A stretch of 47,680 nt of DNA from Pelistega indica (GTDB taxonomy: Bacteria; Pseudomonadota; Gammaproteobacteria; Burkholderiales; Burkholderiaceae_B), in the NCBI RefSeq assembly GCF_000506865.1, contig NZ_AYSV01000090.1, positions 1-47,680 of the forward strand. Direction: 5' to 3'. Under the pieces are notes generated by a model. That model had not been told where the DNA came from and ran no database searches. It saw only the letters and a program-made list of their open reading frames with translations. Below, piece by piece: positions 28,623 to 38,074 of this stretch. The position numbers were made by a program, and so were the translations under genes. How positions within the stretch are numbered: position 1 is the stretch's first letter; each line of letters opens with the position of its first letter.

Positions 28623-30383
28623 ATGACAAGTCATAATACTGAAACACCCGTTTCTAATTTTTTACGTACTATTATTGAAAATGATTTAAGTGCTGAGCGC
28701 TTTCAAGGCAAACGTTGGGCGGGCGTTCCAGGCCCAGCTAAAATTCAAGAACAAGGGCCGAAGGATTCTGCTCGCATTCGTACACGTTTTCCACCCGAAC
28801 CTAACGGTTATTTGCATATTGGTCATGCCAAAAGCATTATTATTAATTTTGGTTTAGCTAGAGATTATGGTGGTGTTTGTCATTTACGCTTTGATGACAC
28901 CAATCCCGAAAAAGAAGACCAAGAATACGTTGACTCTATCAAAGATAGCGTCAAATGGTTAGGGTTTGATTGGAAAAATGAAGAAAAGAATTACAACAAC
29001 CTTTATTTTGCCAGTGATTATTTCGACTATATGTATGAGTTTGCCATTGCTTTAATTAAAAGCGGTGATGCCTACATTGACGAACAAAGCCCAGAAGAGA
29101 TGCGTCAAAATCGTGGTACATTGACTGAGCCTGGTACTGATTCTCCCTATCGTAATCGTCCTATTGAGGAATCTTTAAAGCTATTCCAAGAGATGCGAGA
29201 AGGCAAACATCCAAATGGTAGCATGGCATTACGCGCTAAGATTAATATGCAATCACCTAATATTAACTTACGTGATCCTGTTATTTATCGTATTCGTCAT
29301 GCTGAACATCACCGCACTGGCAATAAATGGCCAATCTATCCAATGTACACTTACGCCCATCCGATTGAGGATGCATTAGAAGGGATTACTCACAGTATCT
29401 GTACACTTGAATTTGAAGACCAAAGACCATTCTATGATTGGTTACTAGAAAAATTAGTTGAATTAGGTTTATTAAAACAGCCCTTACCTAAACAATATGA
29501 GTTTTCCCGTCTAAAAGTTAAGCATATTGTGACAAGTAAACGTAAGCTACTACAATTAGTGACCGAAGGACTAGTCAACGGCTGGGACGACCCTCGTATG
29601 CCAACCTTAGTAGGTTTAAGACGACGAGGTTACACACCTACGGCCCTACGTCTATTTATTGAACGTCTAGGTGTTTCAAAATCTGACTCTAATATTGATT
29701 ATAGTGAATTAGAGCAAGCTCTACGCGATGTTCTTGACCCTGTCGCCCCACGTGCGGTAGCTGTTCTAGATCCAATTAAATTAGTTATTACCAATCTTCC
29801 CGAAAATCATGAAGAGGCTTGCTTTGCGACTATTAATCCTCACAACCCTGAATTAGGTAAACGAGAGTTCCCATTAACTCGTGAGTTATGGATTGAACGA
29901 GATGACTTCCAGGAAGTCCCTCAAAAGAAATATTTCCGTCTATTCCCTGGCAATATGGTACGTTTGAAATATGCCTATGTAGTGAAATGTACTGGTTGCA
30001 TCAAAAATGACCAAGGCGAAGTCACGGAAGTACATGTAGAATATATCCCAGACACGAAGAGTGGGACACCAGGATCTGATAGTGTCAAAGTAAAAGGCAA
30101 TATCACATGGGTTAGTACAAAATACGCAACCTCAGCAACAGTTAATCTTTATGATAGACTCTTCACTGACCCATCTCCAGACAGTGGTAACAAAAATTTC
30201 CTAGACTACCTCAACCCCAATTCACTAAAACAAGTGAGTGCCTGGTTAGAGCCTGGATTAGATCTGACACCTGGCAATCAATGGCAGTTTGAGCGTTTAG
30301 GTTACTTTATTGTAGATCCTGACTCAACACCTGAAAAACCAATTCTTAATCGTAGCGTTACTTTACGTGATACATGGGTATAA
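28623..30383 (+). CDS. glnS: Glutamine--tRNA ligase
   Basis: Class I synthetase that charges tRNA-Gln directly. 586 residues, longer than the 554 of E. coli. Catalytic signature FPPEPNGYLHIGHAKSI (about residues 55-71; HIGH motif) and KMSKS equivalent VTSKRKLL (about residue 308). LRFDDTNPEKEDQEY confirms glutamyl/glutaminyl class, and the two beta-barrel anticodon-binding domains at the C terminus (PKKYFRLFPGNMVRLKYAYV) mark GlnRS rather than GluRS. No ribosome site is obvious before ATG 28623. minC follows with only one base between. Confidence 0.96.
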   Translation: MTSHNTETPVSNFLRTIIENDLSAERFQGKRWAGVPGPAKIQEQGPKDSARIRTRFPPEPNGYLHIGHAKSIIINFGLARDYGGVCHLRFDDTNPEKEDQEYVDSIKDSVKWLGFDWKNEEKNYNNLYFASDYFDYMYEFAIALIKSGDAYIDEQSPEEMRQNRGTLTEPGTDSPYRNRPIEESLKLFQEMREGKHPNGSMALRAKINMQSPNINLRDPVIYRIRHAEHHRTGNKWPIYPMYTYAHPIEDALEGITHSICTLEFEDQRPFYDWLLEKLVELGLLKQPLPKQYEFSRLKVKHIVTSKRKLLQLVTEGLVNGWDDPRMPTLVGLRRRGYTPTALRLFIERLGVSKSDSNIDYSELEQALRDVLDPVAPRAVAVLDPIKLVITNLPENHEEACFATINPHNPELGKREFPLTRELWIERDDFQEVPQKKYFRLFPGNMVRLKYAYVVKCTGCIKNDQGEVTEVHVEYIPDTKSGTPGSDSVKVKGNITWVSTKYATSATVNLYDRLFTDPSPDSGNKNFLDYLNPNSLKQVSAWLEPGLDLTPGNQWQFERLGYFIVDPDSTPEKPILNRSVTLRDTWV

Positions 30384-30384
30384 C

Positions 30385-31149
30385 ATGTCTGATACATCAC
30401 ATATTTTAGAATTTAAAAGTACCAATATTTCTAGTCTTCGTTTGGTCTTAAAAACCACAGATTTTAGTGGTATTGTCAAAACTATTCATCAAAAAATGCA
30501 AGACTCTGGTAGCCTATTCGAAGGTGAATCTTTGGTCATTGATGCCTATGGTATTGTCCAACCACTCCCTTGGCGTAAGCTTGTGGATGTACTTGAGCAA
30601 TACAAGCTTAATGTGCTTGGCATCTATGCCAATGAGCGTCTTCTGCCTACCGTATTAGCTGAAGGATTTGCACATATTGAATTAAGTAATCACCAAAAAT
30701 CTGATAAGACCGTTGTTGTTGATAGCAAACCTGCTGCTCAACAAACACCCTCATCTCAAGATAAACCACAGGTTAGCCAGCCTGTATCGACAACACCGAC
30801 AAATACTGACGCACAAGCAAGTTTGGTTGTTGATAGACAGTTACGTTCCGGTGAACGTATTTATGCGGCTAATAGCGATTTAATCGTTATCGGTAATGTA
30901 GGACATGGTGCCGAAGTTATTGCTGACGGCAACATTCATATTTATGGTAGCTTATTAGGTAGAGCAATTGCTGGCGCTAAAGGTGATACAAGTGCTAGAA
31001 TTTTCACCATTTCACTTGATCCACAATTAGTGGCTATAGCTGGCATTTATCGTCTATTTGATGGAGATATTGCACCTGATACCCATAAAAAACCAACAAT
31101 GATTAGTCTTCAAAACGATACTTTATCTTTTAATTTAATTAAATCTTAA
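30385..31149 (+). CDS. minC: Septum site-determining protein MinC
   Basis: FtsZ inhibitor that, carried by MinD, blocks division at the poles. 254 residues from ATG 30385, one base after glnS; an upstream in-frame ATG at 30367 lies inside glnS and would add six unlikely residues. N-terminal domain about 1-100 (FKSTNISSLRLVLKT; IDAYGIVQPLPWRKLVDVLEQYKLNVLGI), a polar linker rich in Q/S/P/T at about 105-145, and the C-terminal beta-helix that binds MinD (LRSGERIYAANSDLIVIGNVGHGAEVIADGNIHIYG). Followed by minD and minE in standard order. Confidence 0.95.
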   Translation: MSDTSHILEFKSTNISSLRLVLKTTDFSGIVKTIHQKMQDSGSLFEGESLVIDAYGIVQPLPWRKLVDVLEQYKLNVLGIYANERLLPTVLAEGFAHIELSNHQKSDKTVVVDSKPAAQQTPSSQDKPQVSQPVSTTPTNTDAQASLVVDRQLRSGERIYAANSDLIVIGNVGHGAEVIADGNIHIYGSLLGRAIAGAKGDTSARIFTISLDPQLVAIAGIYRLFDGDIAPDTHKKPTMISLQNDTLSFNLIKS

Positions 31150-31243
31150 TAATTAGTTTTCATCTATCATCACTTTTTTACCCTATAAAAGTGATTTTTG
31201 CTTTAAGATTGAACAGTAATATTTTTATAAATAGGAAAACTTC

Positions 31244-32057
31244 ATGTCACGCGTAATTGTTGTTACTTCTGGAAAAGGTGGTGTAGGTAAAACCACGACA
31301 AGTGCTAGCTTTGCATCAGGCTTAGCCATGAGAGGTCATAAAACGGTTGTTATCGACTTTGATGTTGGTTTACGTAACCTAGACTTGATTATGGGTTGCG
31401 AGCGTCGTGTTGTTTATGACTTTGTCAATGTCATTCAAAAAGAGGCTACACTCAACCAAGCTCATAATTAAAGATAAAAATTTAGAAAATCTTTATATCC
31501 TACCCGCTTCCCAAACTCGTGATAAAGAAGCACTCACCATTGAGGGCGTAGAGCGTGTTATTAATGAACTCAAAGAAATGGGCTTTGAGTATATTGTCTG
31601 TGACTCACCTGCAGGTATTGAAACTGGGGCGTTAATGGCTCTACATTTTGCTGATGATGCTCTTGTTGTCACAAATCCTGAAGTATCTTCTGTACGTGAC
31701 TCAGATCGAATTCTTGGTATCTTACAAGCGAAAACAAAACGGGCTCAAGAAGGTGGTGAACCCGTAAAAACTTTCTTAGTAGTAACTCGCTATAATCCAA
31801 AACGCGTAGAAGACGGTGAAATGCTTTCAATTAACGATATCAACGATATTTTACATATCAATCTAATTGGGGTAACACCAGAATCACAAGATGTTTTACA
31901 AGCATCAAATACGGGGGTTCCTGCTATTCACATGAAAGAGACTGATGTTGCACAGGCTTATGCTGACTTGGTTGATCGTTACTTAGGCAAAGAAGTTCCT
32001 TTACGCTTTACTGAATATGTAAAACCTGGATTCTTCAAAAAACTATTTGGAGGTTAA
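31244..32057 (+). pseudogene. minD: Septum site-determining ATPase MinD, single-base frameshift
   Basis: Membrane-binding deviant-Walker ATPase that oscillates with MinE and recruits MinC. The N-terminal part to TLNQA is intact, with SGKGGVGKTT (residues 9-18) and DFDVGLRNLDLIMGCERRVVYDF. An extra A at 31464 then gives a stop at 31469-31471; removing it reads ATLNQALIKDKNLENLYILPA, the same as E. coli in that stretch, and continues to the amphipathic C-terminal helix FFKKLFGG. The corrected product is exactly 270 residues, the E. coli length. With intact minC and minE around it, a sequencing error is more likely than loss. Confidence 0.93.
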
Positions 32058-32063
32058 TTAAGC

Positions 32064-32342
32064 ATGTCTTTCTTAAATTTCTTACTAGGTGAGAAGAAAA
32101 AGAGTAATGAGGTCGCCAAAGATCGTCTCAAATTAATCCTTGTGCGTGATCGTCAAGTTGACTCAGCTCCTGATTTTCTACCTCAGTTACAAAGAGAACT
32201 GATTGAAGTCATTTCTAAGTATATTAAAATCAACCCTGAAGATATTAAAGTCAATCTAGACAAACAGGACTCATTAGAAGTACTTGAAGTCAAAATTGAG
32301 ATGTCTCCTGAAGAGATGCAAGCCGCACGAGTTAAACCATAA
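32064..32342 (+). CDS. minE: Cell division topological specificity factor MinE
   Basis: Stimulates MinD ATPase and keeps MinCD away from midcell. 92 residues. The N-terminal membrane-binding helix is MSFLNFLLG, the anti-MinCD region is about 10-35 ([13 protein letters not shown]), and the C-terminal dimer domain has [29 protein letters not shown]. Six bases after minD; the nearest GGAGG is 12 bases before the ATG inside the minD end, so translation is probably coupled. A strong terminator follows. Confidence 0.96.
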   Translation: MSFLNFLLGEKKKSNEVAKDRLKLILVRDRQVDSAPDFLPQLQRELIEVISKYIKINPEDIKVNLDKQDSLEVLEVKIEMSPEEMQAARVKP

Positions 32343-32364
32343 CTCTTGGGTAATAGCTTCTCAT

Positions 32365-32400
32365 AATCCCTGCTTCATAACCAAAGCAGGGATTTTTATT
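32365..32400 (+). terminator. Rho-independent terminator after minE
   Basis: Perfect 11-base arms AATCCCTGCTT (32365-32375) and AAGCAGGGATT (32384-32394), an eight-base loop and a T run. Begins about 22 bases after the minE stop. Confidence 0.92.
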
Positions 32401-32517
32401 ACTGACAACTTTTTTTGATTGTGATGTGTAGGTTTATACTCAAAAAATCAATAATTTATAATCTAAACAAAAAATCTATCAAGCTAAAAATAGATTAAAC
32501 AGAGTATGTCATACTGT

Positions 32518-33072
32518 TTAAAGCATAGTGTACTTAAACATTTCTAGCATCTCATCATGTTGCTTAGAGGATATGTCCACATCATTCAATAAACAATATC
32601 TCAAGAATTCTACCGCTAGCGTAGCAAACATATGTGCTTGGAAATCTAACTCTTGCTCTGTTTTTCCGGTTTTTGACCTTACGTGTTCGATATATTGAGT
32701 TTTAGCAATCTTCTGTAATTCTTGTACAAAATTCATCTCTGGCGTTTGTATTTTTAAAAATAATTTAATTAATGGTCTATACACCTTTACCATAGGGCTA
32801 ACGCCATAGATAAACTCTCGAGCACTATAGTTAAATCGTTGTACAGAAACAGGAACCAAAAACTCTTTTTTAAAGTTATTCATCAATTCTGATGCTAAAC
32901 CCTGCTTACTCTTATAATGTTTATAAAATGTTGTCCGATTAATATCTGCAGTATTTAAAATATCCTGTACGGTGATATGTTTATACTCCTTCTCAGCAAG
33001 TAATGTTAAAAATGCATTATGGATTAAACTTTTTGTCCGGATTATACGTTTATCTATTTTCTGCTCAGCCAT
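32518..33072 (-). CDS. TetR/AcrR-family transcriptional regulator
   Basis: 184 residues from ATG 33072; in-frame codons upstream to 33123 are open, but GGGTGA lies five bases before 33072 and the family N terminus fits there. The TetR-type helix-turn-helix is at about residues 12-55 (HNAFLTLLAEKEYKHITVQDILNTADINRTTFYKHYKSK). The ligand domain is helical with no recognised specificity. It diverges from the four-gene efflux cassette starting at 33211, so it probably represses that cassette and perhaps itself. Candidate operator sequences lie in the intergenic region. Confidence 0.88.
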   Translation of the reverse strand: MAEQKIDKRIIRTKSLIHNAFLTLLAEKEYKHITVQDILNTADINRTTFYKHYKSKQGLASELMNNFKKEFLVPVSVQRFNYSAREFIYGVSPMVKVYRPLIKLFLKIQTPEMNFVQELQKIAKTQYIEHVRSKTGKTEQELDFQAHMFATLAVEFLRYCLLNDVDISSKQHDEMLEMFKYTML

Positions 33073-33143
33073 AAATTCACCCAAAATAAACAACATTTTT
33101 ATCACAAATATACTAGTAAACAACGTTTTATTGATTTTTAGTA

Positions 33144-33198
33144 TTGTAAGCGATTAATGAATTTCATACACTATTAGATTAAGCTAAAAGTATGAAAT
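33144..33198 (+). promoter_or_regulatory. Candidate promoter and operator of the efflux cassette
   Basis: TTGTAA (33144-33149), 17 bases, TACACT (33167-33172) form a plausible promoter. ATGAATTTCAT (33157-33167) is an 11-base palindrome over the -10. ATTTCATAC (33161-33169) is repeated inverted as GTATGAAAT (33190-33198), 20 bases apart. This is a reasonable binding site for the divergent TetR-type regulator. Confidence 0.45.
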
Positions 33199-33210
33199 GT
33201 AGGGATTTTT

Positions 33211-34182
33211 ATGAAAAAGATAATACTCCTTCTGATAGCTGTTGCTATTGCAGGTATTGCTTATTGGCAAAACAAGAAGCTTCAAACTACCTCTTATGAA
33301 GGAATTGCACAAGTCAATGGTCGTTTAAATTTAAACCGTATTGATATTTCTAGTCTATATCCTGGTCGGATCGAAGAAATTTTGGTCAATGAAGGTGACA
33401 ATGTTCAAAAAGATCAAGTCCTTGCAAAATTATCAGGATCTCAAATCAACACACAAGTGGCATTAGCCAATGCTCAGAAGCAACAAGCCCAAGAATCATT
33501 ACAACGCGTTAAAGCCGAACAAGACGCTGCACAACAGCAATTGAACTTAGCGAAAATTGAACTGAATAACGCTCAAAAATTATTTAAAGATAATCTTATT
33601 TCACGTACAGAATTAACACGCCAACAAACTAATTACGCCGCTATGGTGGCAAAAGTCAATGCCACAAAAGCAGCTCAACAAGAAGTAGAGGCAACAATCT
33701 CGCAAGCCGATGCACAAATTGATCGCGTGAAAGATATGCAAAAAGACTATGCTATTAAGTCACCTATTAGCGGACGTATTGAATATAAAATTGCCGAATT
33801 AGGCAATGTAATTCCTGCTGGTGGTAAAGTAATGAGTATTTTAGATACGCACGATGTCTATCTCAATGTCTTTCTACCCTCTTACCAATCTAACCCTATT
33901 AAAATAGGCGATGAAGCACGCATTTTTATTGAAGGCATAGATGGATTATTCCCTGCTACCATAGACTTTATCGCCTCTCAGGCACAATTTACACCAAAAT
34001 CTGTAGAAACTCAGGAAGAACGAGCCAAACTAATGTTCAAAGTTAAACTAAAGATTCCTGAAGATATCATTGCACAATATCCTGGTTTATTTAAAGGCGG
34101 TATGACTGCTATAGGATATGTTAAGTACGAAGCCAATGCTCAATGGCCAGAAAGCTTAGCAATTAAACTGCCTAATAAGTAA
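33211..34182 (+). CDS. HlyD-family periplasmic adaptor (YhiI-like)
   Basis: Membrane fusion protein joining an inner membrane ABC exporter to an outer membrane channel. 323 residues: one N-terminal membrane anchor (ILLLIAVAIAGIAYW, residues about 4-18), the biotinyl-lipoyl half-motif (GRIEEILVNEGDNVQKDQVLAKL), a long alanine/glutamine-rich hairpin of helices (about 85-180), the second lipoyl half (IKSPISGRIEYKIAELGNVIPAGG) and a beta-barrel domain. AGGGA lies six bases before the ATG. Its TAA overlaps the next ATG (TAATG), so adaptor and ATPase are translationally coupled. Confidence 0.9.
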   Translation: MKKIILLLIAVAIAGIAYWQNKKLQTTSYEGIAQVNGRLNLNRIDISSLYPGRIEEILVNEGDNVQKDQVLAKLSGSQINTQVALANAQKQQAQESLQRVKAEQDAAQQQLNLAKIELNNAQKLFKDNLISRTELTRQQTNYAAMVAKVNATKAAQQEVEATISQADAQIDRVKDMQKDYAIKSPISGRIEYKIAELGNVIPAGGKVMSILDTHDVYLNVFLPSYQSNPIKIGDEARIFIEGIDGLFPATIDFIASQAQFTPKSVETQEERAKLMFKVKLKIPEDIIAQYPGLFKGGMTAIGYVKYEANAQWPESLAIKLPNK

Positions 34183-36941
34183 TGATGACCATCACTGATT
34201 CTTCTCTTGCCGTTGCTATTGATAATGTTAGCCATCAATACGGTAAAGTTACTGCTCTCAATGCTGTTTCACTAACAATCCCTAAGGGAGCTAGCGTCGC
34301 TTTAATTGGACCTGATGGTGTGGGTAAATCTACCTTGCTCTCTCTTATTGCTGGAGTCAAAATCCTTCAGGCTGGATCAATCACAGTTCTGAATCAAGAT
34401 GTTACTTTAAAGAAATCACGTGATTCATTAGCACATCAAGTTGCTTTTATGCCTCAAGGTTTGGGGAAAAACTTATATCCCACGCTGTCTATTTATGAGA
34501 ATATTGATTTTCATGCCAAATTATATGGTTTAAATAAAGCCTATCGTAAACAGCATATTGAGCGTTTACTCAGAGCAACAGGCTTATGGCAATTCAATGC
34601 TAGACCTGCTGGCAAGCTCTCTGGCGGGATGAAACAAAAACTCAGCTTGTGCTGTGCGTTAGTGCATAACCCTGATTTATTAATCCTAGATGAGCCCACT
34701 ACAGGGGTAGACCCTTTATCGCGTCGTCAGTTTTGGGAATTGGTTGATAGTTTGCGTCAAGATAATCCCGCAATGACCGTCATTGTAGCAACAGCCTATA
34801 TTGATGAAGCAGAACATTTTGAACATTTAATCGCTATGGATGATGGTCATATCATTGCCAATCAGTCCACTCAATCGGTTATTCGTGATACACAAAGCAA
34901 ATCCTTAGAAGAAGCCTATATCAAACTATTACCTGAAGAAAAACGAGGGGCACTGGATGGCTTAACTATTCCTCCTTTTGAGCCGTTAGCTAATGAACCT
35001 CCAGCAATGGAGGCAAAAGGGCTGAGCAAAATATTTGGTGATTTTAAAGCAGTTGATAACGTTAGTTTTACAATTCCTAAAGGGGAAATTTTTGGTTTTT
35101 TAGGCTCTAATGGTTGCGGCAAATCAACCACCATGAAAATGCTAACGGGTCTGTTAGATGCCACTGAAGGTACCGCTACCCTATTAGGGCAGCCAATAAA
35201 TGCCAATGATATTTCGACACGTAAACGCGTTGGTTATATGTCGCAAGCCTTTTCTTTATATGAAGAACTAACGGTTTATCAAAACCTAGATTTACACGCC
35301 AAACTCTACGAAGTTCCTCAAAAAAAACAGGCGATTCAAGCGATTATGGCACAGTTTGATTTAACCGAACTTGCACATAAAACACCTTCATCTCTTCCTT
35401 TAGGGATTAAACAACGTCTACAGCTGGCCGCCGCCTGTTTACACAAACCTGAAGTCTTGATTTTAGATGAACCCACCTCAGGTGTTGATCCAGCCGCAAG
35501 GGATAATTTCTGGGAATATCTAATCAAACTTTCGCGTGAAGATAGAATTACTATTTTCGTGTCGACTCACTTTATGAATGAAGCACAGCGATGTGACCGT
35601 ATTTCTTTTATGCATGCAGGACGTGTATTGGCTATTGGCACCCCTGAAGAACTCCGTCAAAATCAACAAGCGCATACCCTAGAAGAAGCCTTTATTCGCT
35701 ATCTAGAACACGCCGAAGATAATCGCTCAGAAATCAGTACCGAAAGTGATAACAATGAAAATAACAATGCATTCACCACAGAAAACCCAGTAGAAAATAC
35801 GCACGCCAACAATTCTTTCGGCGCATGGTTTGGTTTAGTATGGGCTTTTGCTATACGTGAAGGCAAAGAATTGTTACGAGATAATATTCGGTTATTTTTT
35901 GCCATCTGCGGTCCCATTATTATGTTATTGGCAATGTCATCCAGTATTTCATTCGATCTTAATCCTTCCAAATTTGCTGTTTTGGATTGGGATAATAGCA
36001 GTGAGAGCCGTGAACTCATTGAACACTTTCAAGGGTCTGCTTATTTTATTGATCAGGGACAAGTCTATTCTCCTGAGGAAGGGCAAAAACTCCTACAAAA
36101 TGGTACGGTTAAACTAATTATTGAAATACCTGATAAGTTTGGTGAAAAAATCTTTAAACAAGAATCGCCTGAAGTCGCTTTCTATGTAGATGGTGCTTAT
36201 CCTTTATTAGCTGAAAACCTCAGTGGTTCTATTAAAGGAGTCATTGGTGAATATACAATGGAATTTATAAGAAAACTAGGTATTCCGCTAACCATAAACC
36301 TACCTCTTGAAACGCGTTTTATTTATAACCAAAATTTTCGTAGTGTATTTGCCATTGCACCGGGGCTGATTATGCTCACCCTGACGCTTATTCCTGCAAT
36401 GATGACGGCATTAGGTATTGTGCGAGAGAAAGAAATCGGCTCTATTATGAATTTGTATGGATCGCCTGCCAATAAACTGCAATTTCTACTTGGTAAACAA
36501 TTACCGTATATTGGATTATCATTTATCAGTTTTTTATGTATGGTGGCGATTGTTATCCTTGTATTTGATGTTCCTCTAAAAGGAACTATGCTTGGCTTAA
36601 GTCTAGGAGCATTATTACTCATCTGCGCCTCAACAGGTTTTGGTTTGCTTATGTCTAGCTTCCTACAAACCCAAATCGCTGCTATCTTTGGCACAGCGAT
36701 TGTCACGATTATTCCTACCCTTAACTTCGCAGGTCTTATTTACCCAACAGCAGCCCTAGACAAAGCGCTTTACATGGTTGGGCATTCTTTCCCCGCAACC
36801 TGGTTTCAAGGCATCACCTTAGGTGCTTTTACCAAAGGATTAGGTTTCACTGATTTTCTACAAAACTTTGCTATGCTAGCCTTGTTCTATTCTATTTACC
36901 TCAGCTTAGCAACGTTATCACTCAAGAAACAGGAGAAATAA
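34182..36941 (+). CDS. Fused double-ATPase/ABC-2 permease exporter (RbbA/YhiH-like)
   Basis: 919-residue exporter subunit that carries two ATPase domains and one membrane domain in one chain. Domain 1 has Walker A GPDGVGKST (near residue 43), signature LSGGMKQKLS and LILDEPTTGVDP. Domain 2 has GSNGCGKST (near residue 311), a degenerate signature LPLGIKQRLQ and LILDEPTSGVDP. From about residue 548 follows an ABC-2 type permease, with a large extracytoplasmic loop between the first membrane helix (near 570) and the cluster starting near 725 (APGLIMLTLTLIPAMM). The architecture is that of E. coli YhiH/RbbA with YhiI and YhhJ as neighbours, as here. Substrate unknown; drug or bile-like compounds are inference only. 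Confidence 0.9.
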   Translation: MMTITDSSLAVAIDNVSHQYGKVTALNAVSLTIPKGASVALIGPDGVGKSTLLSLIAGVKILQAGSITVLNQDVTLKKSRDSLAHQVAFMPQGLGKNLYPTLSIYENIDFHAKLYGLNKAYRKQHIERLLRATGLWQFNARPAGKLSGGMKQKLSLCCALVHNPDLLILDEPTTGVDPLSRRQFWELVDSLRQDNPAMTVIVATAYIDEAEHFEHLIAMDDGHIIANQSTQSVIRDTQSKSLEEAYIKLLPEEKRGALDGLTIPPFEPLANEPPAMEAKGLSKIFGDFKAVDNVSFTIPKGEIFGFLGSNGCGKSTTMKMLTGLLDATEGTATLLGQPINANDISTRKRVGYMSQAFSLYEELTVYQNLDLHAKLYEVPQKKQAIQAIMAQFDLTELAHKTPSSLPLGIKQRLQLAAACLHKPEVLILDEPTSGVDPAARDNFWEYLIKLSREDRITIFVSTHFMNEAQRCDRISFMHAGRVLAIGTPEELRQNQQAHTLEEAFIRYLEHAEDNRSEISTESDNNENNNAFTTENPVENTHANNSFGAWFGLVWAFAIREGKELLRDNIRLFFAICGPIIMLLAMSSSISFDLNPSKFAVLDWDNSSESRELIEHFQGSAYFIDQGQVYSPEEGQKLLQNGTVKLIIEIPDKFGEKIFKQESPEVAFYVDGAYPLLAENLSGSIKGVIGEYTMEFIRKLGIPLTINLPLETRFIYNQNFRSVFAIAPGLIMLTLTLIPAMMTALGIVREKEIGSIMNLYGSPANKLQFLLGKQLPYIGLSFISFLCMVAIVILVFDVPLKGTMLGLSLGALLLICASTGFGLLMSSFLQTQIAAIFGTAIVTIIPTLNFAGLIYPTAALDKALYMVGHSFPATWFQGITLGAFTKGLGFTDFLQNFAMLALFYSIYLSLATLSLKKQEK

Positions 36942-38069
36942 ATGTGGCGATGGATTAAAAACGTTTATTTTCTCACGATTAAGGAATTCAAAAGCTTATT
37001 TACAGATCCTGTATTACTAGGTTTAATTGTCTATATGTTTACGATAGGCATCATTATGGCTGTCAATGCAGCATCAACAGAATTAAAAAATGCTTCTATT
37101 GCTGTTGTAGATAATGACCAATCAACTCTTTCACATCAATTAAAAGACAGCTTATTAGAGCCTAACTTTAAACCTCCTGTTGATATCCAAACCAACGAAG
37201 TCGATAGAGGAATGGATGTGGGCAAATATACTTTTGTATTAGATATCCCTGAGAATTTCCAAGCAGATTTATTAGCTGGATTTAACCCTAAGATTCAATT
37301 ATTAGTTGATGCCACAGCAATGACACAAGCCGCCATTGGATCATCTTATATTCAAGAGATTTTCAGCCGAGAAATCAATAATTACCTAAACACCAATAGT
37401 GCCTTAGCTAGTCCATTTACAACCTCAATGCAAGTCCTCTACAACCCAAACTTCTCCAGCAAATGGTTTATGGGAGTAATGCAAGTTGTAGGTAATTTAT
37501 CATTAATCACCCTCTTGCTTTCAGGAGCTGCTGTTATTCGTGAGCGTGAGCGTGGAACTATTGAACACTTACTAGTAATGCCTGTTGTGTCCAGTGAAAT
37601 TGCCATTTCAAAAATTTTGGCTAATAGTGTGATTATTATCACGGTTGCCATCATGTCATTATTTCTGGTTGTCCGTGGTTATTTACAAGTACCGATTGAC
37701 GTCACCTCTGTTCCTCTCTTTGCATTAGGAGTATTTACCTTTTTATTCTCTACGGCTTCTTTAGGTATCCTATTAGCCATTATTGCACCTACCATGCCAC
37801 AGTTTGGCTTGCTATGCCTACCCATTTATATTGTGATGTATATGTTATCGGGTGCCACCTCTCCTATTGAAAATATGCCTATATTTTTCCAAACTATTAC
37901 CCAGTTTTCTCCACAAACTATTCTTAGTTCATTTGCACAAGAAGTTCTATTCAAGCATGCAACGTTTAGCCAAGCATGGGAATTTCTTGCCAAAATGTTT
38001 GGTATGGGTTCTCTTTTTTTATGCATTGCTTTAGTCCAGTTTAAATCAATGCTTTCTCGTCAAGGTTAA
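36942..38069 (+). CDS. ABC-2 type permease subunit (YhhJ-like)
   Basis: 375-residue inner membrane protein that supplies the second membrane half of the exporter. First helix is near residues 22-44, then a soluble loop of about 135 residues (VVDNDQSTLSHQLKDSL is typical of the DrrB/YhhJ family), then five helices (VVGNLSLITLLLSGAAVI; ILANSVIIITVAIMSLFLVV; onward to the C terminus). RERERGTIEHLLVMPV is the characteristic cytoplasmic coupling helix. It directly abuts the ATPase gene stop and precedes the outer membrane factor by five bases. Confidence 0.9.
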   Translation: MWRWIKNVYFLTIKEFKSLFTDPVLLGLIVYMFTIGIIMAVNAASTELKNASIAVVDNDQSTLSHQLKDSLLEPNFKPPVDIQTNEVDRGMDVGKYTFVLDIPENFQADLLAGFNPKIQLLVDATAMTQAAIGSSYIQEIFSREINNYLNTNSALASPFTTSMQVLYNPNFSSKWFMGVMQVVGNLSLITLLLSGAAVIRERERGTIEHLLVMPVVSSEIAISKILANSVIIITVAIMSLFLVVRGYLQVPIDVTSVPLFALGVFTFLFSTASLGILLAIIAPTMPQFGLLCLPIYIVMYMLSGATSPIENMPIFFQTITQFSPQTILSSFAQEVLFKHATFSQAWEFLAKMFGMGSLFLCIALVQFKSMLSRQG

Positions 38070-38074
38070 TCATA

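Noticed and set aside
31461-31471. Programmed frameshifting in minD
   Set aside because: There is no slippery heptamer, internal ribosome-site stimulator or downstream hairpin at the shift, and MinD is not known to use recoding.
36323-36706. 127-codon minus-strand frame within the fused ABC exporter gene
   Set aside because: It overlaps conserved membrane-domain codons in the sense gene and lacks initiation signals.
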